Below are positions 1-6,152 of a DNA stretch of 6,152 nucleotides, in pieces. The position numbers and the translations under genes are program-made. The first letter of the stretch is position 1; each line of letters begins with the position of its first letter. The notes under the pieces are model-generated. The model made no database searches. It worked only from the letters and a program-made list of their open reading frames with translations, and was not told the DNA's origin. The DNA is from Chlorobiota bacterium (lineage in GTDB: Bacteria > Bacteroidota > Bacteroidia > Flavobacteriales > Flavobacteriaceae), in NCBI GenBank assembly GCA_013151975.1, contig JAADHG010000225.1, positions 1 through 6,152 of the forward strand. Reading direction: 5' to 3'.

Positions 1-7
1 TAATAAG

Positions 8-33
8 TGCAATGTTTAAACTTTGTTGCAAAG
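8..33 (+). promoter_or_regulatory. Candidate promoter/operator upstream of the TonB-dependent receptor
   Basis: The leader holds TAAACTTTG at 17-25, one base longer than the Bacteroidota -7 consensus TAnnTTTG. It overlaps a short perfect dyad, CTTTG-TTG-CAAAG, at 21-33. A second pair of short arms, TGCAA (8-12) and TTGCA (26-30), spans the same area. A dyad over a promoter is where a metal-responsive repressor of the Fur/Zur type would be expected for an uptake receptor, but no known operator is matched with certainty. A further 6-bp inverted repeat, AGGAAT/ATTCCT, lies at 32-48. The window begins too close upstream to judge a -33 element. Confidence 0.25.
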
Positions 34-81
34 GAATAAAAAATTCCTCAAAATTAAGTACTAAATCATTACTCAAAAAAA

Positions 82-2247
82 ATGAAAACTATTTTAAATG
101 GCTTGCTTTTATTAGCAATCACATCTATATATTCTCAAAACACAATCAAGGGCATTATAACTGAAAGCAATTCTAGCACACCTATTACTTTTGTAAATAT
201 TTACCTCCCTTTATTAGAAAAAGGGACAATAACTGACGACGATGGTAAATTTATAATTCCCAACTTACCGTCAGGAAATTACAAAATAATAGTCTCAATA
301 ATTGGATACGAAACCTTTTCTAAAACAATTAATATTCCTTTGCAACAAAGTTTAAACATTGCACTTATTACTTCAGCTATCGAAATGGAGGAAGTCATCA
401 TATCTACCCCTTTTCATAGGCTTCAAAGTGAGAATGTGATGAAAGTGGAGCGTAAAAAAGTCTCCGATTTAAAAGCAAAAGGAGCCGTAACTCTATCTGA
501 AGGCATTACTAATATAGCAGGAGTAGAAAGTGTAACTACAGGTGTTAGCATTGGTAAACCTGTAATAAGAGGATTAAGTAGCAATAGAGTTTTAGTTTAT
601 ACGCAAGGTGTACGTTTAGAAAATCAGCAATTTGGCAGTGAACATGGTTTGGGTGTGAGTGATGCAGGTATTGAAAGTGTAGAAGTAATAAAAGGCCCAG
701 CTTCTCTACTTTATGGTAGTGATGCTTTGGGTGGTGTGTTGTATTTAAATCCTGAAAAATTTGCATCTCAAAACACAGCTAGCGGTGATGTAAATTTTAA
801 CTATTTCTCAAATACTCTAGGCTATTCTACTAATGCAGGTTATAAATCGTCACCTAATAATTTTAAATTTATTTTTAGAGGCAGTCTAGCTGAACATTCA
901 GATTATAAAACTAAAGATTACAGAGTAACTAATACTCGTTTTAGAGAACAAGATTTTAAAGCTGCTGTTGGATATCAAAATACTGTATTTAAAACTGAGT
1001 TTAGATACAATATCAATAACTTAAAAACTGGTATCCCAGAAACAATTGGTACTCAATCTACAAATAAGTCGCCATTACTTCCCTTTCAAGAAGTAACCAA
1101 CCATGTGTTTAGTTCGAAATCTACAGTGTTTTTTGATAACTCAAGCATAAACATTACTGCTGGTTATCTTTATAATGATAGAAAGGAATTTGAAGAATTT
1201 ACATCTCCTGCATTACGCTTAAAGCTCAAAACCTTCAATTATGATGTTAAATATAATACACCACAACTTGGGAAATTTGAAACTATTGTTGGAATCCAGG
1301 GCATGAACCAGAGCAACACTAATCTGGGTCCAGAGCTACTTATTCCTGATGCAATCACCAACGATTTCGGAATTTTAGCAGTTTCTCATATTCATTTTGA
1401 AAAAGCCGATTTACAACTTGGAGGAAGATATGATACGAGAACAATCAACATAAAAAATGGCGTAAACAAAAACTATAATAGTTTTAATAGTGCTATAGGC
1501 ATAAAAACAAATCTTTTAGAAAAACTAACAGCAAGACTAAACTTAGCGTCAGGGTTTAGAGCCCCAAATTTAGCTGAACTCACGTCTAATGGCGTACACG
1601 AAGGCACAAATCGTTTTGAAATTGGAAATATAAGCCTCACAGAGGAGCAAAGTTTTCAAACCGATTTAGCTTTAGAATTTAAAAATAAACATCTAGAAGT
1701 TTTTGCCAATGCCTTTTATAACAAGGTGAAAGATTATATATTTTTATTACCTAACGGTAACATTATTAATGGTAATAATGTATTCACTTATCTGCAAGAC
1801 GACGCCAAATTATATGGTGGGGAGTTTGGCTTGCATTTTCATCCACATCCTTTAGATTGGTTGCATATTGAAAGTAGTTTTGAAACTGTTACTGGCAAAC
1901 AAGATAATGGCGACTATTTGCCATTAATTCCTGCAAATTCGGTTAGTAATGTTTTTAGAGTAGAGTTTAATAATACAACAATTACAAAAGGCTATGCATT
2001 TATTAAATTAAAAACTGTGTTTAACCAAAATAAGATTAGTTCTTTTGAAACTAAAACCAGTGGCTATAATTTATTAAGTGTAGGCTTTGGAGGAAAAGTG
2101 AAATTTTTAAAGCATGAATTGTCAATTTCTGTATCTGGGAGTAATTTAACAAACAAAAAATATATTAATCATTTATCACGTCTTAAAACAGATGGTATAT
2201 TTAATATAGGAAGAAACTTTAATGTTAATATAAGTTATACACTTTAA
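82..2247 (+). CDS. TonB-dependent outer-membrane receptor with carboxypeptidase-regulatory-like N-terminal domain
   Basis: This is a complete 721-residue outer-membrane active transporter, energised by TonB-ExbBD from the inner membrane. A signal peptide (hydrophobic LLLLA core, ending near IYSQ at residue 19) is followed by a carboxypeptidase-regulatory-like beta-sandwich (about 20-100; TDDDGKF and SGNYKI are typical). Next comes a TonB-box-like EEVIIST (103-109) and a plug (about 115-225) with PVIRGLSSNRVLV and the conserved VIKGPASLLYGSDALGG around 205. The rest is the 22-strand beta barrel, including SGFRAPNLAEL and a C-terminal strand ending NISYTL. The plug segment with QFGSEHG, and the histidine-rich loop at 585-595 (HFHPHP, then H595), suggest a metal substrate. 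This resembles ZnuD-type zinc receptors, but that is inference. It stands alone, with no SusD or transporter partner in view. The ATG at 82 is preceded by an A-rich stretch, as usual in this phylum. Confidence 0.95.
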   Translation: MKTILNGLLLLAITSIYSQNTIKGIITESNSSTPITFVNIYLPLLEKGTITDDDGKFIIPNLPSGNYKIIVSIIGYETFSKTINIPLQQSLNIALITSAIEMEEVIISTPFHRLQSENVMKVERKKVSDLKAKGAVTLSEGITNIAGVESVTTGVSIGKPVIRGLSSNRVLVYTQGVRLENQQFGSEHGLGVSDAGIESVEVIKGPASLLYGSDALGGVLYLNPEKFASQNTASGDVNFNYFSNTLGYSTNAGYKSSPNNFKFIFRGSLAEHSDYKTKDYRVTNTRFREQDFKAAVGYQNTVFKTEFRYNINNLKTGIPETIGTQSTNKSPLLPFQEVTNHVFSSKSTVFFDNSSINITAGYLYNDRKEFEEFTSPALRLKLKTFNYDVKYNTPQLGKFETIVGIQGMNQSNTNLGPELLIPDAITNDFGILAVSHIHFEKADLQLGGRYDTRTINIKNGVNKNYNSFNSAIGIKTNLLEKLTARLNLASGFRAPNLAELTSNGVHEGTNRFEIGNISLTEEQSFQTDLALEFKNKHLEVFANAFYNKVKDYIFLLPNGNIINGNNVFTYLQDDAKLYGGEFGLHFHPHPLDWLHIESSFETVTGKQDNGDYLPLIPANSVSNVFRVEFNNTTITKGYAFIKLKTVFNQNKISSFETKTSGYNLLSVGFGGKVKFLKHELSISVSGSNLTNKKYINHLSRLKTDGIFNIGRNFNVNISYTL

Positions 2248-2272
2248 ACAACTTAGCCTACTTATTTATTTA

Positions 2273-2551
2273 CTAATTTTTACTTTTAAAAAGATACGTG
2301 TATAACCAAGTTAAAGTAAATGTTGGGATTATATCTAAACCTGGTGAAATCTCTTCAATAAAAGCAACAACTCCTGCAATCTTCCCTGTATTTCCTTTTT
2401 ACATTTTTAATACTAACCAAGCAGAAACTGGAGCCCAAATTATATCTGAAAATTCACCAATTCCTGGAATTATAAAGGACGCATAACCAATTGCGTCAAA
2501 TACAAGATCTTATAGTAATTTTTTGTGTTTGCCTATTTCATTAAAACTCAT
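2273..2551 (-). pseudogene. Decayed small conserved flavobacterial protein with two in-frame TAA codons
   Basis: Read on the minus strand from the ATG at 2551, a 93-codon frame gives MSFNEIGKHKKLL, a stop, DLVFDAIGYASFIIPGIGEF, SDIIWAPVSAWLVLKM, a second stop, then KGNTGKIAGVVAFIEEI, SPGLDIIPTFTLTWLYTYLF and KSKN before a TAG stop. The stops are TAA at codon 14 (2510-2512) and codon 51 (2399-2401). The IPGIGEFSDIIWAP and PGLDIIPTFTLTWLYTY segments resemble, from memory, a small conserved protein of unknown function in Flavobacteria, in which MYKG is expected at the second break. The frame is otherwise unbroken, so decay appears recent. No useful internal ATG follows the second stop, and the first piece is only 13 residues. 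An in-frame ATG at 2614 would add 21 residues of uncertain meaning. The gene is convergent with the receptor. A sequencing error, rather than true inactivation, cannot be excluded. Confidence 0.75.
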
Positions 2552-2595
2552 CGTAAAAAGTAATGCTTCTAGATTATTAGAAACATATCGGTTTG

Positions 2596-2702
2596 AATAT
2601 GTTGCGTTTGGCATCTCAATGCTCCAAATCTTCAATTTACTACTATGTTTATTTATTGCTATCATCTTAATTATTAGCACTATCTGCCAAATGCACTATA
2701 TT
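2596..2702 (-). repeat. Long imperfect hairpin in the gene-free stretch behind the SDR gene
   Basis: Between the SDR stop and the decayed small gene there is no convincing coding sequence, but there is ordered dyad symmetry. Arms at 2596-2623 and 2676-2702 pair in register: AATAT/ATATT outermost (2596-2600 with 2698-2702), then an 11-nt arm TGCGTTTGGCA (2603-2613) against TGCCAAATGCA (2685-2695) with one mismatch, then AATGCT (2618-2623) against AGCACT (2676-2681). In the last pair the exception is a G-T wobble on the minus strand. The interior loops are 2 and 3-4 nt and the apical loop is about 52 nt. A separate small perfect hairpin, AACATAT/ATATGTT with an 8-nt loop, lies at 2582-2603 and overlaps one arm. 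There is no T-tract, so a simple intrinsic terminator is unlikely. The shape is more like a recombination site, a mobile non-coding repeat or a structured RNA. Confidence 0.55.
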
Positions 2703-2705
2703 TAT

Positions 2706-2719
2706 TGTTGTGTGTAGGT
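2706..2719 (+). repeat. Inverted repeat arm at the 3' end of the SDR gene
   Basis: TGTTGTGTGTAGGT here matches the reverse complement of 3539-3552 at 13 of 14 positions. The arm overlaps the first base of the SDR stop codon region on the plus-strand view, and the hairpin element begins 4 nt beyond it. With its partner it brackets the whole SDR gene. Its role is inferred to be a cassette boundary. Confidence 0.6.
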
Positions 2720-3516
2720 TATTCTGGTTTTGCTTCACTTCCTGCTAAAATCCCTCCGTCAATTGTTAATTCGCTCCCTGTAATATATTTTGATTCGTCT
2801 GTTGATAAATATAATGCGCCAAACGCAACATCAATTGGTTCTCCAAAATGTCCCATAGGAATACCAAGTTCCACAGATTTTATCATTTTTTTACGTTCAT
2901 CTCCTTTTCCTAACATCATATCCCACATTGGTGTCATTATTGCAGCAGGATGAATGCTATTACACCTAATTCTGTATCCCTTTTCTGCACAATAAAGAGC
3001 TACACTTTTAGTGTGATTTCTTACAGATGCTTTACTTGAAGCATATGCAACAGCCATCGGAATACCAACCATTCCACTTCGAGAGGAAATGTTTACAATC
3101 GCCCCACCTTTTTCTTTCATTAGTTTAATTGCGTATTTACACCCCAGCATTACACCATTGGAATTGACTTGATGAACCTCTTCCCATGATTTTAAATCAA
3201 CATTCTCAGCATCAAAAGGACCTTCTGTTTCAAGAAACCCTGTTATTCCTGCATTGTTTATCAAGATATCTAATGTTCCATATTTTTCTGTAATATACTT
3301 AGTTAATTCTATCCATTCATTTTCATATTTGACATTCAAATGATGGTATTCGTTTCTGTTTTTTAATTTATTAGAAAGTTCCTTTCCATCTTTGTCTAAA
3401 ATATCAGTAATTATAATAGTTGCACCTTCATTATGAAATAATTCAGCAATTGCTTTCCCTATTCCTCTAGCAGAACCTGTGATTAGTACAATTTTATTTT
3501 TTAATCTTTCTTTCAT
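2719..3516 (-). CDS. Classical short-chain dehydrogenase/reductase (SDR), NAD-type
   Basis: This 265-residue cytoplasmic oxidoreductase has a Rossmann fold and every hallmark of a classical SDR. It shows TGSARGIG (13-20) for dinucleotide binding, Asp38 at the end of beta-2 (favouring NAD(H) over NADP(H)), NNAG (87-90), the active-site Asn118, and the catalytic Ser145, Tyr158 and Lys162 in VNISSRSG and YASSK. The C-terminal half has IHPAAIMTPMW and the usual GSELTIDGG ending. Length is normal for the family. The closest named types by feel are cyclopentanol, hydroxysteroid or glucose dehydrogenases, but the substrate cannot be read from the sequence. It lies 40 nt behind folE on the same strand and could be co-transcribed. 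The inverted TGTTGTGTGTARGT arms on both sides, and the structured element downstream, suggest it arrived as a unit rather than being an original operon member. The ATG start at 3516 places the glycine motif at the expected distance. Confidence 0.93.
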   Translation of the reverse strand: MKERLKNKIVLITGSARGIGKAIAELFHNEGATIIITDILDKDGKELSNKLKNRNEYHHLNVKYENEWIELTKYITEKYGTLDILINNAGITGFLETEGPFDAENVDLKSWEEVHQVNSNGVMLGCKYAIKLMKEKGGAIVNISSRSGMVGIPMAVAYASSKASVRNHTKSVALYCAEKGYRIRCNSIHPAAIMTPMWDMMLGKGDERKKMIKSVELGIPMGHFGEPIDVAFGALYLSTDESKYITGSELTIDGGILAGSEAKPE

Positions 3517-3538
3517 TTAATTCTCTGTTTTTTTTAAG

Positions 3539-3552
3539 ACTTACACACAACA
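3539..3552 (-). repeat. Inverted repeat arm between folE and the SDR gene
   Basis: On the minus strand this reads TGTTGTGTGTAAGT, beginning 4 nt after the folE stop codon and ending 22 nt before the SDR start codon. It is the partner of 2706-2719 (13 of 14 identical, opposite orientation). Only 40 nt separate folE from the SDR gene, so the arm takes up much of the spacer. Between the arm and the SDR ATG is an A-rich stretch that can serve as the leader. Confidence 0.6.
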
Positions 3553-3556
3553 GGTT

Positions 3557-4153
3557 TTATGACAACTTCTCACTAATCAATTTTAAAAATTCACTACGCG
3601 TTTCCATATTCTTAAAAGAGCCTCTAAAACCTGAAGTTGTGGTTACCGAGTTTTGTTTTTGTACACCACGCATCATCATACACATATGTGAGGCTTCAAT
3701 AACTACAGCAACGCCTTGCGGTTTTAACGTATCGTTTATACAATCTAAAATTTGTTCTGTTAACCGTTCTTGTATTTGCAAGCGTCTCGCAAATACATCG
3801 ACAATTCTAGGTATTTTACTCAAACCTACAATTTGACCGTTGGGTATATAGGCAATATGTGCTTTTCCAAAAAAAGGTAGAATATGATGTTCGCAAAGTG
3901 AATACAATTCAATATCTTTTACAATTACCATTTCGTTGTAAGACTCTTTAAACATGGCACTTTTTAATATCTCGGTAGCATCTTGATGATATCCTTGGGT
4001 TAAAAATTGCATCGCTTTGGCGGCTCGTTCTGGAGTTTTTATCAGTCCTTCGCGAGAAGGATCTTCACCTAAATTATTTATTATTTCTTGATACCGTTCT
4101 TTAACATCATCGGTAACATTTATGCAGTATTCTTCAAACCTTTTATATGGCAT
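3557..4153 (-). CDS. folE: GTP cyclohydrolase I
   Basis: FolE converts GTP to 7,8-dihydroneopterin triphosphate and formate, the first step of folate and pterin synthesis, as a cytoplasmic homodecamer with one zinc per active site. The 198-residue product shows PSREGLIKTPERAAKAM (32-48), the zinc and active-site motif SLCEHH (85-90; Cys87, His89, His90), the GLSKIPRIVDVFARRLQ segment (110-126), QERLTEQI, and ASHMCMMMRG (154-163) with His156 and Cys158. The Cys87-Cys158 spacing of 71 residues equals that of the E. coli zinc ligands. The ending with TTTSGFRGSF is also typical. All key residues are present and the length is normal. The gene starts 9 nt after the msrA stop, so the two are very probably one transcript. 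The SDR gene follows. Confidence 0.97.
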   Translation of the reverse strand: MPYKRFEEYCINVTDDVKERYQEIINNLGEDPSREGLIKTPERAAKAMQFLTQGYHQDATEILKSAMFKESYNEMVIVKDIELYSLCEHHILPFFGKAHIAYIPNGQIVGLSKIPRIVDVFARRLQIQERLTEQILDCINDTLKPQGVAVVIEASHMCMMMRGVQKQNSVTTTSGFRGSFKNMETRSEFLKLISEKLS

Positions 4154-4162
4154 AACTTATTT

Positions 4163-4702
4163 TTACTTTAATCTGTCTTTATAATGTTGCTCTAATTTTT
4201 TTAACTTCGGATTAATTATAAATTGACAATAACCCTGCTGTGTATTGTTGATATAATAGTCTTGGTGATTATCCTCAGCGTTATAAAACACTTCAAATTT
4301 ATTAATTTCTGTAACAATAGGAGCATCAAAAACTTTTTCCTTTTCTAATAACGAAACAAATGCTTCGGCTTCGGCTTTTTGATTTTCATCTACATAAAAT
4401 ATTGCAGAACGGTATTGTGTGCCTACATCGTTACCTTGTCTATTAAGCGTTGTTGGATTATGTGTTGCAAAAAATATTTCAAGTAAACTTTTAAAGCTCA
4501 CTTTACTTTCATCAAAAATAATTTTAGCGGCTTCAGCATGCCCTGTTGTACCATTACAAACTTCGCGATAAGCTGGATTTTTAATAAATCCTCCTGTATA
4601 TCCTGAAATAACTTGCTCTACGCCTTCTACCCTATCAAATACGGCTTCCGTACACCAAAAGCATCCATTTGCAAATATTGCGGTTTTAATTTTATCAGTC
4701 AT
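4163..4702 (-). CDS. msrA: Peptide-methionine (S)-S-oxide reductase
   Basis: MsrA repairs the S-form of methionine sulfoxide in proteins, using thioredoxin as reductant. The 179-residue product has the active-site motif GCFWCTEAVF, with the nucleophilic Cys at residue 14, then GYTGG, GHAEA, the GTQYRSAIFY segment, and the C-terminal HQDYY with GYCQFIINPK. The Cys at about 159 is the probable resolving cysteine. There is no signal peptide, so it acts in the cytoplasm. The open frame extends 7 codons further to a TTG at 4723, but the ATG at 4702 is preferred. It places MTDKIKTAIFANGCFWC as a normal MsrA beginning, and the sequence just upstream (TAACTTTA on the minus strand, 4711-4718) resembles a -7 promoter element, which would put transcription start very near this ATG. 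folE follows after 9 nt. Confidence 0.95.
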   Translation of the reverse strand: MTDKIKTAIFANGCFWCTEAVFDRVEGVEQVISGYTGGFIKNPAYREVCNGTTGHAEAAKIIFDESKVSFKSLLEIFFATHNPTTLNRQGNDVGTQYRSAIFYVDENQKAEAEAFVSLLEKEKVFDAPIVTEINKFEVFYNAEDNHQDYYINNTQQGYCQFIINPKLKKLEQHYKDRLK

Positions 4703-4796
4703 TGTGCTTATAAAGTTAAACAAAAAAGCTTTGTCTTAAATAACTAGGTTTCCTTACCAATGCATTAACATTTCTAAAATTACTTTTAACGTTTAA

Positions 4797-4830
4797 TTGT
4801 GAAAATTATGAGAGTACCTCTTTAGTTTTG
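4797..4830 (+). promoter_or_regulatory. Candidate Bacteroidota-type promoter for the DUF5916 gene
   Basis: TAGTTTTG at 4823-4830 fits the Bacteroidota -7 consensus TAnnTTTG exactly. A TTGTG at 4797-4801 lies about 21 nt upstream, where the weaker -33 element is expected. The predicted start of transcription would be roughly 30 nt before the ATG at 4865. The rest of the 162-nt divergent spacer (4703-4864) shows no other clear site. Confidence 0.5.
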
Positions 4831-4864
4831 TGAAAAATAGCTAATCGACATCAGTGAACACCAT

Positions 4865-6152
4865 ATGCGTATTTCCCAAATCATTCTTTTAATTACTCTT
4901 TTTGTTTCTTCCACTATTTTTTCTCAAGAAAAGAAAACACTAACCATACAAAAAACAACTATTGCACCAAAGATTGATGGTGTACTAGATGATGAAGCGT
5001 GGATTAATGCAGATGAAGCAAAGGACTTTACACAGTTTAGACCTACAATGGGAATCCCTGAAAAGGCACATCAAAAAACCATTGTAAAAATGACTTACGA
5101 TGATAACGCCATTTATATTGCAGCATACTTACACGATAAACCCGAAGATATCCAACGCCAGTTTACAAATCGAGACAATTTTGGACAGTCCGATTTTTTT
5201 GCTGTTATTATTAATTCTAATAATGATGCTCAAAATGATATTGAATTCATTGTACTCAGTTCTGGCACACAAGCAGACGCCGTGTCATCTCCCGAAAATG
5301 GTCGGGATTTTGGTTGGAATGCCGTTTGGGATAGTGCCTTAAAAATAGTTGATGATGGATGGATTGTTGAAATGAAGATTCCATATTCTGCATTGCGATT
5401 TTCTAATCAAGAAGATGCCACATGGGGATTACAATTTCAACGAGAATTTAGAACCGATAGATCACGATATTCATGGAATCCTATTGATAGAACAAAGGGC
5501 AATGTTGGTATATATCATGGCGAATTAAAAGGCTTAAAAAATATTAAACCTCCTGTTAGATTAAGCCTTTACCCTTTTGCATCCACGGTTATTTCTTCTT
5601 TTGATGGTGAAACTACTGATGAATATAAACTTGGTTTAGATATTAAATATGGCTTATCAGAAAACTTTACTTTAGATGCGACATTAATCCCCGATTTTAG
5701 TCAAGCAGGGTTTGATAATCTCACACTTAATTTAGGACCCTTTGAACAAACATTTTCAGAGCAGCGTCAATTTTTTAAAGAAGGGGTAGATTTATTTAAT
5801 AAAGGAAATTTGTTTTTCTCAAGACGTGTTGGTAGTGCTCCTACAGGATCTGTAACTTTAGAAGATAACGAAATAGTTACTGACTTTCCAAGAGAAGTAA
5901 AAACACTGAATGCCATGAAAGTTTCAGGACGCACAAAAAAAGGCTTAGGCATTGGTTTTTTTAATGCTATTACAGCTAAAACTGAAGCCAATATAAAAAA
6001 TACGATCACTGAACAAACACGTAAAGAAGTTGTTGAACCTATAGCAAATTATAATATTATTGTAATAGACCAGCAGTTTAACCAAAACTCATCCGTAAGC
6101 ATTGTAAATACTAATGTTACGAGAGACGGTAGCTTTAGAGATGCAAATGTAA
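4865..6152 (+). CDS. DUF5916 family secreted/outer-membrane protein with CBM9-like N-terminal domain, partial at the right edge
   Basis: The frame is open from the ATG at 4865 through the window end (429 full codons), so only the N-terminal part is seen. A signal peptide, MRISQIILLITLFVSSTIFS, ends near residue 20-21. A CBM9-like beta-sandwich follows (about 28-215): IDGVLDDEAW (37-46), TYDDNAIYIAAY, DFFAVIINS, DGWIVEMKIPYSALRF (164-179) and WGLQFQREF (187-195). From about 230 the sequence passes to the DUF5916 region, with LDIKYGLSENFTLDATLIPD, DFSQAG (277-282) and the family signature FxExRQFFKEG (FFKEG at 303-307), followed by strand-rich, probably barrel-forming sequence. Relatives are usually about 700-900 residues long, with a predicted C-terminal outer-membrane barrel. 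Their function is not established. The CBM9-like part hints at ligand or glycan binding at the cell surface. It is transcribed divergently from msrA. Confidence 0.9.
   Translation, partial: MRISQIILLITLFVSSTIFSQEKKTLTIQKTTIAPKIDGVLDDEAWINADEAKDFTQFRPTMGIPEKAHQKTIVKMTYDDNAIYIAAYLHDKPEDIQRQFTNRDNFGQSDFFAVIINSNNDAQNDIEFIVLSSGTQADAVSSPENGRDFGWNAVWDSALKIVDDGWIVEMKIPYSALRFSNQEDATWGLQFQREFRTDRSRYSWNPIDRTKGNVGIYHGELKGLKNIKPPVRLSLYPFASTVISSFDGETTDEYKLGLDIKYGLSENFTLDATLIPDFSQAGFDNLTLNLGPFEQTFSEQRQFFKEGVDLFNKGNLFFSRRVGSAPTGSVTLEDNEIVTDFPREVKTLNAMKVSGRTKKGLGIGFFNAITAKTEANIKNTITEQTRKEVVEPIANYNIIVIDQQFNQNSSVSIVNTNVTRDGSFRDANV

Noticed and set aside
545..766. Minus-strand open frame inside the receptor plug region
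   Set aside because: It is a histidine- and leucine-rich antisense shadow of a well-conserved receptor plug.
2248..2272. Intrinsic terminator between the receptor and the convergent decayed gene
   Set aside because: No GC-rich stem followed by a T-run is present in this short AT-rich spacer.
2298..2486. Plus-strand open frame of 62 codons
   Set aside because: It is the antisense of the decayed minus-strand gene. The minus reading has clear protein character and this one does not.
2399..2512. Stop codon reassignment or recoding to explain the two in-frame TAA codons
   Set aside because: Four neighbouring intact genes end in TAA at their expected C-termini, so TAA works as a stop here.
2523..2717. 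Plus-strand open frame of 64 codons with a hydrophobic stretch that could be a membrane segment
   Set aside because: It overlaps the start of the decayed gene and the hairpin element. The hydrophobic run comes from T-rich codons, and there is no supporting neighbour or recognisable family.
2582..2719. Canonical integron attC site
   Set aside because: The typical RYYYAAC/GTTRRRY core boxes are not found in the right arrangement, the flanking repeats are inverted rather than direct around the gene, and there is no integrase in the window.

Overview
The window is AT-rich. Its gene content points to a marine-type member of the Flavobacteriaceae (Bacteroidota): a TonB-dependent receptor with a carboxypeptidase-regulatory-like N-terminal domain, a DUF5916 outer-membrane protein, a flavobacterial-style FolE, and a TAnnTTTG-type promoter element. 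Species cannot be fixed from the sequence.

Layout: (1) 1-81 is a leader with a small palindrome. It precedes a complete TonB-dependent outer-membrane receptor (82-2247, +), possibly for a metal such as zinc. (2) 2273-2551 (-) holds the remains of a small conserved protein. Its 93-codon frame is readable from start to end but is broken by two TAA codons. (3) 2552-2718 has no gene. It contains a long imperfect hairpin and ends in a 14-nt sequence that recurs inverted on the far side of the next gene. (4) 2719-3516 (-) encodes a classical short-chain dehydrogenase/reductase (SDR). (5) 3557-4153 (-) is folE and 4163-4702 (-) is msrA, only 9 nt apart and probably one transcription unit. (6) 4703-4864 is a divergent promoter region. 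(7) 4865 to the right edge (+) is the N-terminal part of a secreted DUF5916/CBM9-like protein cut by the window end.

How the parts fit: msrA-folE look like ordinary housekeeping genes for methionine sulfoxide repair and pterin synthesis. The SDR sits directly behind folE on the same strand, but it is bracketed by near-perfect inverted copies of TGTTGTGTGTARGT. One copy starts 4 nt after the folE stop and the other overlaps the SDR stop, with a structured non-coding element beyond it. This looks like a single-gene cassette placed behind folE, with the decayed small gene downstream of it. The cassette reading is inference. The repeats, the hairpin and the two stop codons are visible directly. 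No RNA gene, CRISPR array, transposase or integrase is present.
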